Of a stretch of DNA of 64,000 bases, positions 51,938 through 60,234 are shown in pieces. A program made the translations under genes and the position numbers. Below the pieces are notes generated by a model. The model was not told the origin of the DNA. It did not search any database and saw only the letters and a program-made list of their open reading frames with translations. Source of the DNA: Paracoccaceae bacterium Fryx2 (GTDB taxonomy: Bacteria; Pseudomonadota; Alphaproteobacteria; Rhodobacterales; Rhodobacteraceae); contig JAVSGI010000003.1 of assembly GCA_032334235.1 (NCBI GenBank), forward strand, positions 1 through 64,000, given 5' to 3'. Numbering within the stretch: position 1 is the first letter of the stretch; every line of letters begins with the position of its first letter.

Positions 51938-53233
51938 TCATCCCACCGTCTCCGACAGGATTGACGGCTCGCGCCGCGCCGGGCAGCCGCCGCGCGGGCA
52001 GATCCGGCAACTGGTGCCGATCGGCAGCGCCGCCCCCCCCGATCCCTCCCCACCCCATCCCGGCCCGCCCTGCGGCTCCGGCTCGATCAGCATCGCCGCC
52101 TCGCGCACTTCCGGGCCGCCGAAACCCAAAGGGTGGCGCGGCCGGCAGAAGGCCTTGATGCGGTAGCGCTGCCCGCCCCGCCCCGCCGTTTCGACCACCG
52201 CCTCGACCGGGCTCATCGGCCGCGCCAGCGCGGTGAACAGCGGCCACAGCGCGCAGGCTGCCCCGAACCGCGGCAGCGCAAAGCCCTCGGCCGGCTTGCG
52301 GAAGATCAGCGTCCCCGAGGCATCGCATTCCACCAGCCCGGCCCGAGACCCGGGCCAGGTCGCCAGCCGCCGCATCACGGCGGGCACCTCGGCCCCGAAA
52401 CGCTGCGCCAGCAACATCGGCTCCGCCCCCAGTTCCGCCAGCGCCGCGCCGAACGCCCCGGCAGGCAGCGCCCTCGCATCGGCCATCGCCTGCGCCACCA
52501 GCGCCTCGCCCAGCACCCGCGCGGCCCCCGAGGCCAGCTCGCCCAGCCCCTCGCCATCGGCCACCTGCCAGCCGCGCGCCTCCGCCCAGGCGTCAACCTC
52601 CTCCTGCGGCGAGGCGTCGCCCTGGTCCGCCGCCTGGTCCGACCCGTCGAGATAGGCCACCAGCGCCTCGGCCCCCAGCGCCAGCCGCTCGCTGTCGCCA
52701 TGCAGGTTGCGGTGGAACCGCGCCCGCCACTCGGGCTCGATGTCCTCGGTCTCGGCCAGGATCGCGGCGGTCGAGCGCACCGAACTCACCGCCGAAAGCA
52801 TCTCGTGCAGCGCCGAGGACAGGTGCGGGTCATGCGCGATCCGATCGTTCAGCGCCCCCACCGCCCGCTCAAGCTGCCCGAGGCGGCGGTGCTGCGCCGC
52901 CATCAACCCGGCCCAGCCGGGAAAACGCCCGAGGAAATCGTCGATCCGGTCCAGTTCCGGCCGGTCCAGCACCGAAAGCGCGCCTTCCGCCGCCGCCGCG
53001 CGCAACTCGTCGCTCAGCGCGGCCTCCGCCCCCGCCCCCAGCGCCTCGACCCCGATCCCCAGCGCCGCCGCCAGCCGCCCCAGCACCTCCGGCCCGATCC
53101 TCCGCCGGTTGTGCTCGATCAGGTTCAGATACGATGCCGAAATGGCCGCCGTCCGCGCCAGGTCCGCCTGCCGCAACCCCAGCGCCAGACGCCGCTCGCG
53201 CACCCGGCTGCCGGTCAGTGCCGTCATCGGCAT
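51938..53233 (-). CDS. XRE-family regulator with DUF2083 domain (short-chain acyl regulator type)
   Basis: A 431-residue regulator. The N-terminal HTH_3 domain (RVRERRLALGLRQADLARTAAISASYLNLIEHNRR) is followed by a long sensor part ending in a DUF2083 region and a Cys motif (GTSCRICPRGGCPARREP). It belongs to the family of PrpC/ScfR-type regulators linked to propionate, methylcitrate or short-chain acyl metabolism, although the IrrE-like peptidase motif is absent. The Cys triad could bind a metal or Fe-S cluster. It is a single gene, on the same strand as the response-regulator operon downstream. Confidence 0.82.
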   Translation of the reverse strand: MPMTALTGSRVRERRLALGLRQADLARTAAISASYLNLIEHNRRRIGPEVLGRLAAALGIGVEALGAGAEAALSDELRAAAAEGALSVLDRPELDRIDDFLGRFPGWAGLMAAQHRRLGQLERAVGALNDRIAHDPHLSSALHEMLSAVSSVRSTAAILAETEDIEPEWRARFHRNLHGDSERLALGAEALVAYLDGSDQAADQGDASPQEEVDAWAEARGWQVADGEGLGELASGAARVLGEALVAQAMADARALPAGAFGAALAELGAEPMLLAQRFGAEVPAVMRRLATWPGSRAGLVECDASGTLIFRKPAEGFALPRFGAACALWPLFTALARPMSPVEAVVETAGRGGQRYRIKAFCRPRHPLGFGGPEVREAAMLIEPEPQGGPGWGGEGSGGAALPIGTSCRICPRGGCPARREPSILSETVG

Positions 53234-53314
53234 GGCACGCCCCCCTTGTCCCCACGCGCAATTTACAAGCCCAGGCCCAATTCACAAAGCCGGAAAACCC
53301 CTCCCGGTTTCTCT

Positions 53315-53331
53315 TTGGCCCAAATACCCTC
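53315..53331 (+). repeat. Intergenic TTGGCCCAAATA motif, copy 4 (motif only)
   Basis: The motif TTTGGCCCAAATACCCTC recurs here, next to a terminator hairpin of different sequence, in a gap after the ABC operon. Confidence 0.55.
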
Positions 53332-53353
53332 TGTCTCGCCGCAAACCCCATGC

Positions 53354-53381
53354 AAAAAGGCGCGCCCGACCCGGACGCGCC
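53354..53381 (-). terminator. Rho-independent terminator of the ABC transporter operon
   Basis: The minus strand forms a GGCGCG/CGCGCC stem with GC-rich interior followed directly by TTTTT, 22 bp after the binding-protein stop. Confidence 0.8.
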
Positions 53382-53402
53382 CCCATTCTTGCGACCAGAC
53401 GC

Positions 53403-54386
53403 CTACTTCAGCGCCAGATCGGTGATCGCATGGCTCCAGGCCCCTTCCGGCGCCTTCGAGATCACGGGGTCCGACCCGCCCGCCAGCAACTTTTCGACGG
53501 TGCGCTGGTAATCCGCCTCGTCCAGCGCGCCGTTCGAGCCTGCGGTCAGCTTGGCAATCTCGCCCATCATCCGCTTCTGGTGCGCCTCGGTCTGCGCGCC
53601 GGTCTCGTCGTTGTCGAGCACGATCATCGCCGCCTCGTCGGGGTTGGCCTCGGCCTCCTTCCAGCCTTTCATCGAGGCGCGCACGAAGCGCACCATCTTG
53701 TCGGCAAAGGCCGGATCTGAAAGCTTGTCCTCCATCACATAGAGGCCATCCTCCAGCGTCGCCACGCCCTGATCCTCATACTTGAAGGTCACAAGATCAT
53801 CGGGCGTCAGCCCGGCGTCGATCACCTGCCAGTATTCGTTGTAGGTCATGGTGGAAACGCAGGCCGCCTGCTTCTGCAACAGCGGGTCGACGTTGAACCC
53901 CTGCTTCAGCACCGTGACGCCGCCCTCCGAGCCGTCGGTCTTCAGACCCAGCGAGGACATCCAGTTCAGGAACGGATACTCGTTGCCACCGAACCAAACG
54001 CCCAGCGTCTTGCCGGCAAAGTCGGCGGGTGTGGTGATGCCCGACTCCTTGAGGCAGGTCAGCATCATGCCCGAAGACTTGAACGGCTGCGCGATGTTGA
54101 CCAGCGCCAGCCCCTTCTCGCGCGCGGCCAGCGCCGAAGGCATCCAGTCCACCACCACGTCGGCCCCGCCGCCGGCGATCACCTGGGTCGGCGCCACGTC
54201 CGGCCCGCCGGGCAGGATGGTGACGTTCAGCCCCTCGGCCTCGTAAAAGCCCTTGGCGGCGGCCACGTAATAGCCCGCGAACTGCGCCTGCGTCACCCAT
54301 TTCAGTTGCAGCGTCACATCGTCCGCCGCCTGCGCGCCGGTTGCGGCAAACGCCGTCATCAACGCACCGGTCACAAGTTTCTTCAT
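53403..54386 (-). CDS. NMT1/THI5-type ABC substrate-binding protein
   Basis: A 327-residue periplasmic binding protein with a Sec signal (MKKLVTGALMTAFAATGAQA) and an NMT1 fold: LQLKWVTQAQFAGYYVAAAKGFYEAEGLNVTILPGG and GKTLGVWFGGNEYPFLNWM. This subfamily binds small heterocycles such as hydroxymethylpyrimidine, riboflavin precursors or pyrimidines. It is the last gene of a permease-permease-ATPase-binding protein transport set that sits beside dihydropyrimidinase and M20 amidohydrolase genes, so a pyrimidine or hydantoin ligand is the best guess. A terminator follows. Confidence 0.9.
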   Translation of the reverse strand: MKKLVTGALMTAFAATGAQAADDVTLQLKWVTQAQFAGYYVAAAKGFYEAEGLNVTILPGGPDVAPTQVIAGGGADVVVDWMPSALAAREKGLALVNIAQPFKSSGMMLTCLKESGITTPADFAGKTLGVWFGGNEYPFLNWMSSLGLKTDGSEGGVTVLKQGFNVDPLLQKQAACVSTMTYNEYWQVIDAGLTPDDLVTFKYEDQGVATLEDGLYVMEDKLSDPAFADKMVRFVRASMKGWKEAEANPDEAAMIVLDNDETGAQTEAHQKRMMGEIAKLTAGSNGALDEADYQRTVEKLLAGGSDPVISKAPEGAWSHAITDLALK

Positions 54387-54425
54387 CTCAACCCTCCATG
54401 TTGCCGCCCCTTGAACGGGGCCCTG

Positions 54426-55268
54426 TCAATTCCGTTGCGAGGGGTGCCAGAAGGTCACCGCCCGCTCGATCAGCGCAATCGCCCCATAGAAGGCCGATCC
54501 CGCCAATGCCGCAACCGCAATCGTCGCCCAGATCATGTCCAGCCCAAGCTTGCCGATCTCGGCGGTGATGCGGAAACCCATGCCGCGCGTCGGGCTGCCG
54601 AAGAACTCGGCAACGATCGCGCCGATCAGCGCCAGCGTCGCCGCGATCTTCAAACCGTTGAAGATGAACGGCATCGCGGCGGGCAGCCGCAGCTTGCGCA
54701 GGGTCTGGCCATAGCTGGCGCTGTAGGTCGCCATCAGGTCGCGCTGCATCGCCTCTGTCGCCTTCAACCCCGCCACCGTGTTCACCAGCACCGGAAAGAA
54801 CACCATCACCACCACCACGGCGGCCTTGGAGTGCCAGTCGAACCCGAACCACATGACCATGATCGGCGCGATGCCGACAATGGGCAGCGCCGCGACAAAA
54901 TTGCCCACCGGCAGCAGGCCGCGCTGCAGAAAGACCGAGCGGTCGATGGCAATCGCCACCGCCACCGCCGCGCCGCAGCCGATCACATAGCCCGACAGCG
55001 CGCCTTTCAGGAACGTCTGCACGAAGTCGCCCCACAGCACCGGCAGGCTGCCGACCAGCCGCGCCCCGACGGCCGAGGGCGGCGGCAGGATCACCGGGCT
55101 GACCCCCAGCCCGCGCACCACCCCCTCCCACACCACCAGCAGCGTCACGCCAAAAACCGCAGGCACCACCAGCCGCAGCACCGGATACCGCGCCGCCCGC
55201 CGCGCCAGCGCCGCATTCAGCGCCACCGCCGCCACCCAGAACGCCAGCGCCCCCCACAGCCAGATCAT
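54426..55268 (-). CDS. ABC transporter permease (BPD family)
   Basis: A 280-residue inner-membrane permease with about six helices and the EAA-type loop ATYSASYGQTLRKLRLPAAMPFIFNGLK. It resembles SsuC/TauC/ThiX permeases. The ATG overlaps the stop of the upstream permease by four bases. Two distinct permeases suggest a heterodimeric channel. It delivers substrate from the binding protein at 53403-54386. Confidence 0.92.
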   Translation of the reverse strand: MIWLWGALAFWVAAVALNAALARRAARYPVLRLVVPAVFGVTLLVVWEGVVRGLGVSPVILPPPSAVGARLVGSLPVLWGDFVQTFLKGALSGYVIGCGAAVAVAIAIDRSVFLQRGLLPVGNFVAALPIVGIAPIMVMWFGFDWHSKAAVVVVMVFFPVLVNTVAGLKATEAMQRDLMATYSASYGQTLRKLRLPAAMPFIFNGLKIAATLALIGAIVAEFFGSPTRGMGFRITAEIGKLGLDMIWATIAVAALAGSAFYGAIALIERAVTFWHPSQRN

Positions 55269-56122
55269 CGCGCCATCCCCATCCGCCGCAGGGTCATCGC
55301 CTCGATCCGCCCGACCACCCCCACCAGCACCGCCGCCATCGCGGCAGCGGCGAACAGCGCCGACCAGATCTGTACCGTCTGCCCGTAGTAAGACCCGCTC
55401 AGCAGCCGCGCGCCCAGGCCCGCAGGCTGGTTCAGTTCTCCGACAATCGCCCCCACCAGCGCCGCCGCGATCCCGACCTTCAAGCTGGCAAAAAGATAGG
55501 GCATCGACGAGGGCAGCCGCAGCGACCAGAACACCCGCGACGCCGGCGCCGAATAGGTTTTCAGCAGGTCAAGCTGCATCGCATCGGGGCTGCGCAGCCC
55601 CTTGACCATCCCCACCACCACCGGAAAAAAGCTCAGATACGCGCTGATGATCGCCTTGGTCACCATGGCACTTGCCCCCAGCGCGTTCATCACCACCGCC
55701 AGCATCGGCGCAATCGCGATGATCGGGATCATCTGGCTGGCAATCGCCCAGGGCATCACGCTCAGGTCCATCGCCTTGTTGTGCAGGATGCCCACCGCCA
55801 GCAGCACCCCCAGCCCGGTGCCGATCACGAAGCCCAGGAGCGTGCCCGACAGCGTCACCCAGCCATGATAGACGAGGCTCCGCCGCGAGGTCACCGCCTG
55901 CCCCGTCACCCCCTCCCACAGCCCGGCCACCACCTGATGCGGGGCGGGCAGCACCGGGCGGTCCTGCGCCATGGTCAGCGGCAGCAATTGCGCGACGGAA
56001 AGCTCCGTCCCCGCCCGCGCCGCCTGATCCCGCTCCCACGGCGCATTCAGCCAGACCGCCGCGCCATACCAGACCGCGACAATCACCCCCAGCACCGTCA
56101 GGATCGGCAGCACCGACTTCAT
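55265..56122 (-). CDS. ABC transporter permease (BPD family), second subunit
   Basis: A 285-residue permease with a long periplasmic insert after the first helix (NAPWERDQAARAGTELSVAQLLPL) and the loop KTYSAPASRVFWSLRLPSSMPYLFASLK. It pairs with the permease at 54426-55268, its coupled neighbour. It starts 39 bp after the ATPase gene. The insert is unusual for this group and may contact the binding protein. Confidence 0.9.
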   Translation of the reverse strand: MKSVLPILTVLGVIVAVWYGAAVWLNAPWERDQAARAGTELSVAQLLPLTMAQDRPVLPAPHQVVAGLWEGVTGQAVTSRRSLVYHGWVTLSGTLLGFVIGTGLGVLLAVGILHNKAMDLSVMPWAIASQMIPIIAIAPMLAVVMNALGASAMVTKAIISAYLSFFPVVVGMVKGLRSPDAMQLDLLKTYSAPASRVFWSLRLPSSMPYLFASLKVGIAAALVGAIVGELNQPAGLGARLLSGSYYGQTVQIWSALFAAAAMAAVLVGVVGRIEAMTLRRMGMAR

Positions 56123-56161
56123 GCACAGACCCCGCCAGCAGTGCGCGACGCATCCCGGCCG

Positions 56162-56962
56162 CTATGCGTCATAGGAATGCCCCGCCCGCAGCTCCTCGCG
56201 CACCCGGTGCGCAATCTCGATGAATTCCCGCGAATCGCGGATGTCCAGCGGGCGGTCCCGCGGCAGGGTGCTTTCGATCACATCGGTGATCCGCCCCGGC
56301 CGCGGGCTCATCACCACGATGGTGGTCGACAGATACACCGCCTCGGGAATCGAGTGGGTGACGAAACCGATGGTCTTGCCGGTCCGCGCCCAGAGCTTCA
56401 GCAGCTCCTCGTTCAGCCGGTCGCGCACGATCTCGTCCAGCGCGCCGAACGGCTCGTCCATCAGCAGGATGTCGGCATCGAAGGCCAGCGCCCGGGCAAT
56501 GCTCGCGCGCTGCTGCATCCCCCCCGAAAGCTGCCAGGGAAACTTGTTGCCGAACCCGTCCAGATCCACCAACGCCAGCACCCGCGCCACCCGCGCCGCC
56601 ATCTCGTCGCGCGAAAACCCCATGATTTCAAGCGGCAACCGGATGTTTCCCGCGATCGTGCGCCAGGGGTAAAGCCCCGCCGCCTGAAACACGTAACCAT
56701 AGGCGCGCGCGCGCCGCGCTTCGTCCGGCGTCATGCCGTTGACGGTCAGCGTGCCCCCGGTCGGATGCTCCAGCGCCGCGATGGCGCGCAAGAGCGTGGT
56801 CTTGCCGCAGCCCGACGGCCCGATGAAGCTGACGAACTCGCCCTTGCGGATCGTCAGGTTCACGTCCTTCAGCGCCTGCACCGGCCCGTCGCCGGTCTGG
56901 AACACCAGATCCAGCCCGCGCGCCTCGACCACCGGTTCGCCTGAAAATGCCGTGTCTTTCAT
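56162..56962 (-). CDS. ABC transporter ATP-binding protein
   Basis: A 266-residue ATPase of the NitT/TauT type: Walker A GPSGCGKTTLLRA, Q-loop VFQAAGLYPWRT, signature LSGGMQQRASIARAL, Walker B ILLMDEPFGALDE and the H-loop in FVTHSIPEAVYLS. It energises the two downstream permeases. ATG 56962 (MKDTAFSGEP) is preferred over GTG 56977. It is divergent from the acidic mini-gene, with the operon promoter in the 113-bp gap. Confidence 0.94.
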   Translation of the reverse strand: MKDTAFSGEPVVEARGLDLVFQTGDGPVQALKDVNLTIRKGEFVSFIGPSGCGKTTLLRAIAALEHPTGGTLTVNGMTPDEARRARAYGYVFQAAGLYPWRTIAGNIRLPLEIMGFSRDEMAARVARVLALVDLDGFGNKFPWQLSGGMQQRASIARALAFDADILLMDEPFGALDEIVRDRLNEELLKLWARTGKTIGFVTHSIPEAVYLSTTIVVMSPRPGRITDVIESTLPRDRPLDIRDSREFIEIAHRVREELRAGHSYDA

Positions 56963-57075
56963 CTTGCCCCACACCACGTCCGCGTCATGCCGCCTTCACA
57001 GGACCGTGAGCCCCGGGTGCTAGCCTGCCGCAGAATCGGCACCGCCCGCTTCACAGCCAACACAGGAGAACCTTG

Positions 57076-57294
57076 ATGTCCACCGATCACGAAGTCGCCG
57101 AAATGCTGGAACAAGCCGTCGCCGCCGCCGCGATGATGATGGCCGTTCCGGTCGACACCCCCTCCGGCCTGACAGCCGAAGAGGAAGACGCCGACGAGGA
57201 AGACGGCGCCGACGAAGACGGCACCGAGGAAGACGAAGACGACGAAGACGGCGACGAAACCGAGGACGACGAAGAAGAAGACGAAGACGCCTGA
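57076..57294 (+). CDS. Small hyperacidic protein
   Basis: A 72-residue protein: the first half is a Met/Ala-rich helix (EVAEMLEQAVAAAAMMMAVP), the second (from about residue 36) almost only Asp and Glu with few Gly and Thr. AGGAGA six bases before the ATG and clean coding bias support expression. It sits on the opposite strand to its flanks, between the ABC ATPase and dihydropyrimidinase genes, whose stop is only 15 bp away. No family is recognised; DNA-mimic, Ca2+-binding or solubility roles are all conceivable. Confidence 0.7.
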   Translation: MSTDHEVAEMLEQAVAAAAMMMAVPVDTPSGLTAEEEDADEEDGADEDGTEEDEDDEDGDETEDDEEEDEDA

Positions 57295-57308
57295 CAGGTC
57301 ACGCCGCA

Positions 57309-58760
57309 TCACACGCCCGTCGCCGGCAGACCCGAGCGGGCGACGGGCCGCGGTGCGGTGATCTCCTTCCACGCCGAAAGTGCCCGGTTGACCGCCGGGC
57401 GCGCCTCGCGCGGCACGAACTTCCCGTGACCCTCCTCGGTCTGCACCACGCCATCGGCCACCGCCACCTTGCCGCGCGTCAGCGTGTAGCGCGGCAGCCC
57501 CGTGACAACCTTGCCCTCGAACACGTTGTAATCAATCGCGGATTGCTGCGCGGCGGCGGTGATGGCCTTCGACCTCGCCGGGTCCCACACCACCAGATCG
57601 GCATCCGCCCCCACCAGAACCGATCCCTTTTTCGGATAACAATTCAATATCTTGGCGATGTTTGTTGATGTAACGGCCACAAACTCGTTCATCGTCAGCC
57701 GACCCGTGGCGACCCCATGCGTCCACAGCATCGGCATCCGGTCCTCCAACCCGCCCGTTCCGTTCGGAATCTTCGTGAAATCCCCCAGCCCGAACCGCTT
57801 CTGCGCCGTGGTGAAGGCGCAATGGTCGGTCGCCACCACCGACAGGCTGCCCGACTGCAACCCGGCCCACAGGCTGTCCTGATGCGCCTTGCTGCGGAAC
57901 GGCGGGCTCATCACCCGGCGCGCGGCATGGTCCCAATCCGCATGAAAATACTCGCTCTCGTCCAGCGTCAGATGCTGGATCAGCGGCTCGCCCCAGACCC
58001 GCTTGCCCGCCAGCCGCGCCCGGCGGATCGCCTCGTGGCTGTCCTCGCAAGAGGTGTGCACCACATAAAGCGGCACCCCCGCCATGTCGGCGATCATGAT
58101 CGCGCGGTTGGTCGCCTCGCCCTCGACCTGCGGCGGGCGGGAGTAGGCATGGGCCTCGGGCCCGGTGTTGCCCGCCGCCAGCAGCCGCGCCGAAAGCTCC
58201 GCCACCACGTCGCCATTCTCGGCATGAACCATCGCCAGCGCGCCCAGATCGGCGCAGCGGCTGAAGGAGTGGAACAACTCGTCGTCGTTCACCATCAGCG
58301 CGCCCTTGTAGGCCATGAAATGCTTGAAGCTGGTGATCCCCTGATCCACCACCGCCGCCATCTCGTCGAACACCTGCTCGCTCCACCAGGTCACCGCCAT
58401 GTGGAAGGAATAGTCGCAGTTCGCCCGGCCGGTCTTGTTGTGCCACATCTGCAAGGCATCCAGCAGCCCCTGCCCGGGGCTCGGCAGCGCGAAATCGACC
58501 ACCATCGTGGTCCCCCCCGCCAGCGCCGCCCGCGTGCCCGATTCAAAGTCATCCGCCGAATAGGTGCCCATGAACGGCATTTCCAGATGGGTATGCGGGT
58601 CGATCCCGCCCGGCATGACATAACACCCGGTCGCATCCAGAACCGTATCGCCGACCAACCCCGGCCCGATGGCGGCAATCACCCCGCCTTCCACCAGCAC
58701 ATCCGCCTTGTAGGTCAGATCGGCGGTGACAATGGTTCCATTCTTGATGACCGTGGTCAT
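57309..58760 (-). CDS. hydA: Dihydropyrimidinase (D-hydantoinase)
   Basis: A 483-residue amidohydrolase opening dihydrouracil or dihydrothymine (or hydantoin) to the N-carbamoyl amino acid. Zinc ligands: HTHLEMPF, the carboxylated Lys in SFKHFMAYKG, and His in MVHAENGD, VVHTSCEDS and the Asp in VATDHCAF. It has the family length. It lies in the order ABC importer, hydA, M20 amidohydrolase, consistent with reductive pyrimidine catabolism, although no dihydropyrimidine dehydrogenase (PydA) gene is in the window. MTTVIKNGTIV has an AGAAGCGAGCC leader. Confidence 0.94.
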   Translation of the reverse strand: MTTVIKNGTIVTADLTYKADVLVEGGVIAAIGPGLVGDTVLDATGCYVMPGGIDPHTHLEMPFMGTYSADDFESGTRAALAGGTTMVVDFALPSPGQGLLDALQMWHNKTGRANCDYSFHMAVTWWSEQVFDEMAAVVDQGITSFKHFMAYKGALMVNDDELFHSFSRCADLGALAMVHAENGDVVAELSARLLAAGNTGPEAHAYSRPPQVEGEATNRAIMIADMAGVPLYVVHTSCEDSHEAIRRARLAGKRVWGEPLIQHLTLDESEYFHADWDHAARRVMSPPFRSKAHQDSLWAGLQSGSLSVVATDHCAFTTAQKRFGLGDFTKIPNGTGGLEDRMPMLWTHGVATGRLTMNEFVAVTSTNIAKILNCYPKKGSVLVGADADLVVWDPARSKAITAAAQQSAIDYNVFEGKVVTGLPRYTLTRGKVAVADGVVQTEEGHGKFVPREARPAVNRALSAWKEITAPRPVARSGLPATGV

Positions 58761-58794
58761 GGCTCGCTTCTCCCGGAGAATCCCTGCATTCATC

Positions 58795-58839
58795 TTGGTC
58801 CAAATATCCCACGGGGGTCCGGGGGTGTGAAACCCCCGG
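58795..58839 (+). repeat. Intergenic CCAAATA-hairpin element, copy 3
   Basis: TTGGTCCAAATATCCCACGG is followed by a 7-bp stem CCGGGGG/CCCCCGG with a 7-nt loop, in the 86-bp gap between the M20 gene stop and the hydA start. Confidence 0.65.
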
Positions 58840-58846
58840 TCCGGCC

Positions 58847-60109
58847 TCAGCCAGCCACTCCCGCCACCTCAAGCACCGCGTGCAGCAGCACATCCGTCCC
58901 CGCCGCCGCCCACTCGGGCGAGATCTCCTCGGCCTCGTTGTGGCTCAGCCCTCCCACGCAGGGGCACATGATCATCACCGTCGGCGCCACGCGGTTGATC
59001 CAGCAGGCGTCGTGCCCGGCGCCGCTGATGATGTCCATGTGGCCGTAGCCCAGCCGCTCTGCCGCCGCGCGCACCACCGTCACCAGCTCCGGGTCAAAAG
59101 TCACCGGGTCGAAATGCCCGACGTCCTCGATTGCGATGCCAAGCCCCAGTTCCACCGCCACCGCCTGCGCCGCACGCGTCACCTCGGCCTTCATCGCGTC
59201 GAGCTTGGCCTGCTCGGGGCTGCGGATGTCCACCGTGAACACCACGCGGCCCGGAATCACATTGCGCGAGTTCGGGTAGACCATCACCTGCCCAACCGCG
59301 CCCACGGCGTTCGGCTGGTGGCTCATCGCGATCTGGTGGACCCGTTCGGTGATACGCGCCATCCCCAGCCCGGCATTGACCCGCATTGCCATCGGCGTCG
59401 ATCCGGTGTGGGCGTCCTTGCCGGTCAGGGTGATTTCCAGCCACCACAGGCCCTGACCATGGGTCACCACGCCGATTTCCTTGCCCGCAGCCTCCAGGAT
59501 CGGGCCCTGCTCGATGTGCAGCTCGATCATGGCGTGCAGCTTGCGCGCCCCCACCGGCTCGTCCCCGACCCAGCCGATCCGCGCCAGTTCCTCGCCGAAA
59601 ACCTTGCCCTCCGGGTCGCGCCGCGCCTTGGCATAGTCTTCGCTATGCACCCCGGCGAACACGCCCGAGGCCAGCATGGCCGGGGCGAAGCGCGCGCCTT
59701 CCTCGTTGGTCCAGTTCACCACCATCACCGGATGCCGCGTCCTTATCCCTGCGTCGTTCATGCTGCGCACACATTCGAGCGCCCCCAGCACCCCCAGCAC
59801 GCCGTCGAACCTGCCCCCCGTCGGCTGGGTGTCGAGATGCGAGCCCATGCAGACCGGCAGCGCATCCGGGTCGCTGCCCGGCCGCGTGGCGAACATGTTG
59901 CCCATGGTGTCCACCCCCATGGTCATCCCCGCCGCCAGACACCAGTCGCGGAACAGGTGGCGGCCTTCGGCATCGGCATCGGTCAGGGTCTGGCGGTTGT
60001 TGCCGCCCGCCACGCCGGGGCCGATCTTCGCCATCTCCATCAGGCTGTCCCACAGCCGCGCCGCGTCGATCCGCAGGTTCTCGCCCGGTGCAGGCCCCCG
60101 TTCCGCCAT
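58847..60109 (-). CDS. M20-family N-carbamoyl-beta-alanine / N-carbamoyl amino acid amidohydrolase
   Basis: A 420-residue Zn-dependent hydrolase of the HyuC/PydC/AllC group. Metal site text: MGSHLDTQPTGGRFDG, VNWTNEEGARFAPAM, HIEQGPILEAAG and the C-terminal ISGAGHDACWINR. It would cleave the carbamoyl group of N-carbamoyl-beta-alanine produced by HydA, giving beta-alanine, CO2 and ammonia. Translation starts at MAERGPAPG after GGGGGAAG. The operon promoter faces the TetR gene across a gap holding two RutR-like boxes. Confidence 0.92.
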   Translation of the reverse strand: MAERGPAPGENLRIDAARLWDSLMEMAKIGPGVAGGNNRQTLTDADAEGRHLFRDWCLAAGMTMGVDTMGNMFATRPGSDPDALPVCMGSHLDTQPTGGRFDGVLGVLGALECVRSMNDAGIRTRHPVMVVNWTNEEGARFAPAMLASGVFAGVHSEDYAKARRDPEGKVFGEELARIGWVGDEPVGARKLHAMIELHIEQGPILEAAGKEIGVVTHGQGLWWLEITLTGKDAHTGSTPMAMRVNAGLGMARITERVHQIAMSHQPNAVGAVGQVMVYPNSRNVIPGRVVFTVDIRSPEQAKLDAMKAEVTRAAQAVAVELGLGIAIEDVGHFDPVTFDPELVTVVRAAAERLGYGHMDIISGAGHDACWINRVAPTVMIMCPCVGGLSHNEAEEISPEWAAAGTDVLLHAVLEVAGVAG

Positions 60110-60159
60110 CTTCTTCCCCCCGGTCGCGGTGCCTGACGCCCCTTGCGACGAATCTTTTC

Positions 60160-60175
60160 CTGACCGTATGGTCAG
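60160..60175. promoter_or_regulatory. RutR-like operator 1
   Basis: A 16-bp inverted repeat CTGACCGTATGGTCAG (arms CTGACC/GGTCAG, 4-bp spacer) in the divergent gap between the M20 gene and the TetR gene. It matches the E. coli RutR box, TTGACCA-nn-TGGTCAA, in its core. Confidence 0.7.
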
Positions 60176-60193
60176 ATTGAAACGCACCACAAG

Positions 60194-60209
60194 CCGACCA
60201 ACCGGTCAA
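60194..60209. promoter_or_regulatory. RutR-like operator 2
   Basis: CCGACCAACCGGTCAA, a weaker match to the same box, 19 bp from operator 1 and 25 bp before the TetR start, consistent with autoregulation. Confidence 0.5.
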
Positions 60210-60234
60210 CGACATTCTTGCCCCCGGAGCGCCC

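Noticed and set aside
57087-57302. 71-codon poly-serine protein on the minus strand
   Set aside because: It is only the antisense of the Asp/Glu codons of the acidic protein (GAC/GAA read as TCG/TTC-type codons); it has no ribosome site.
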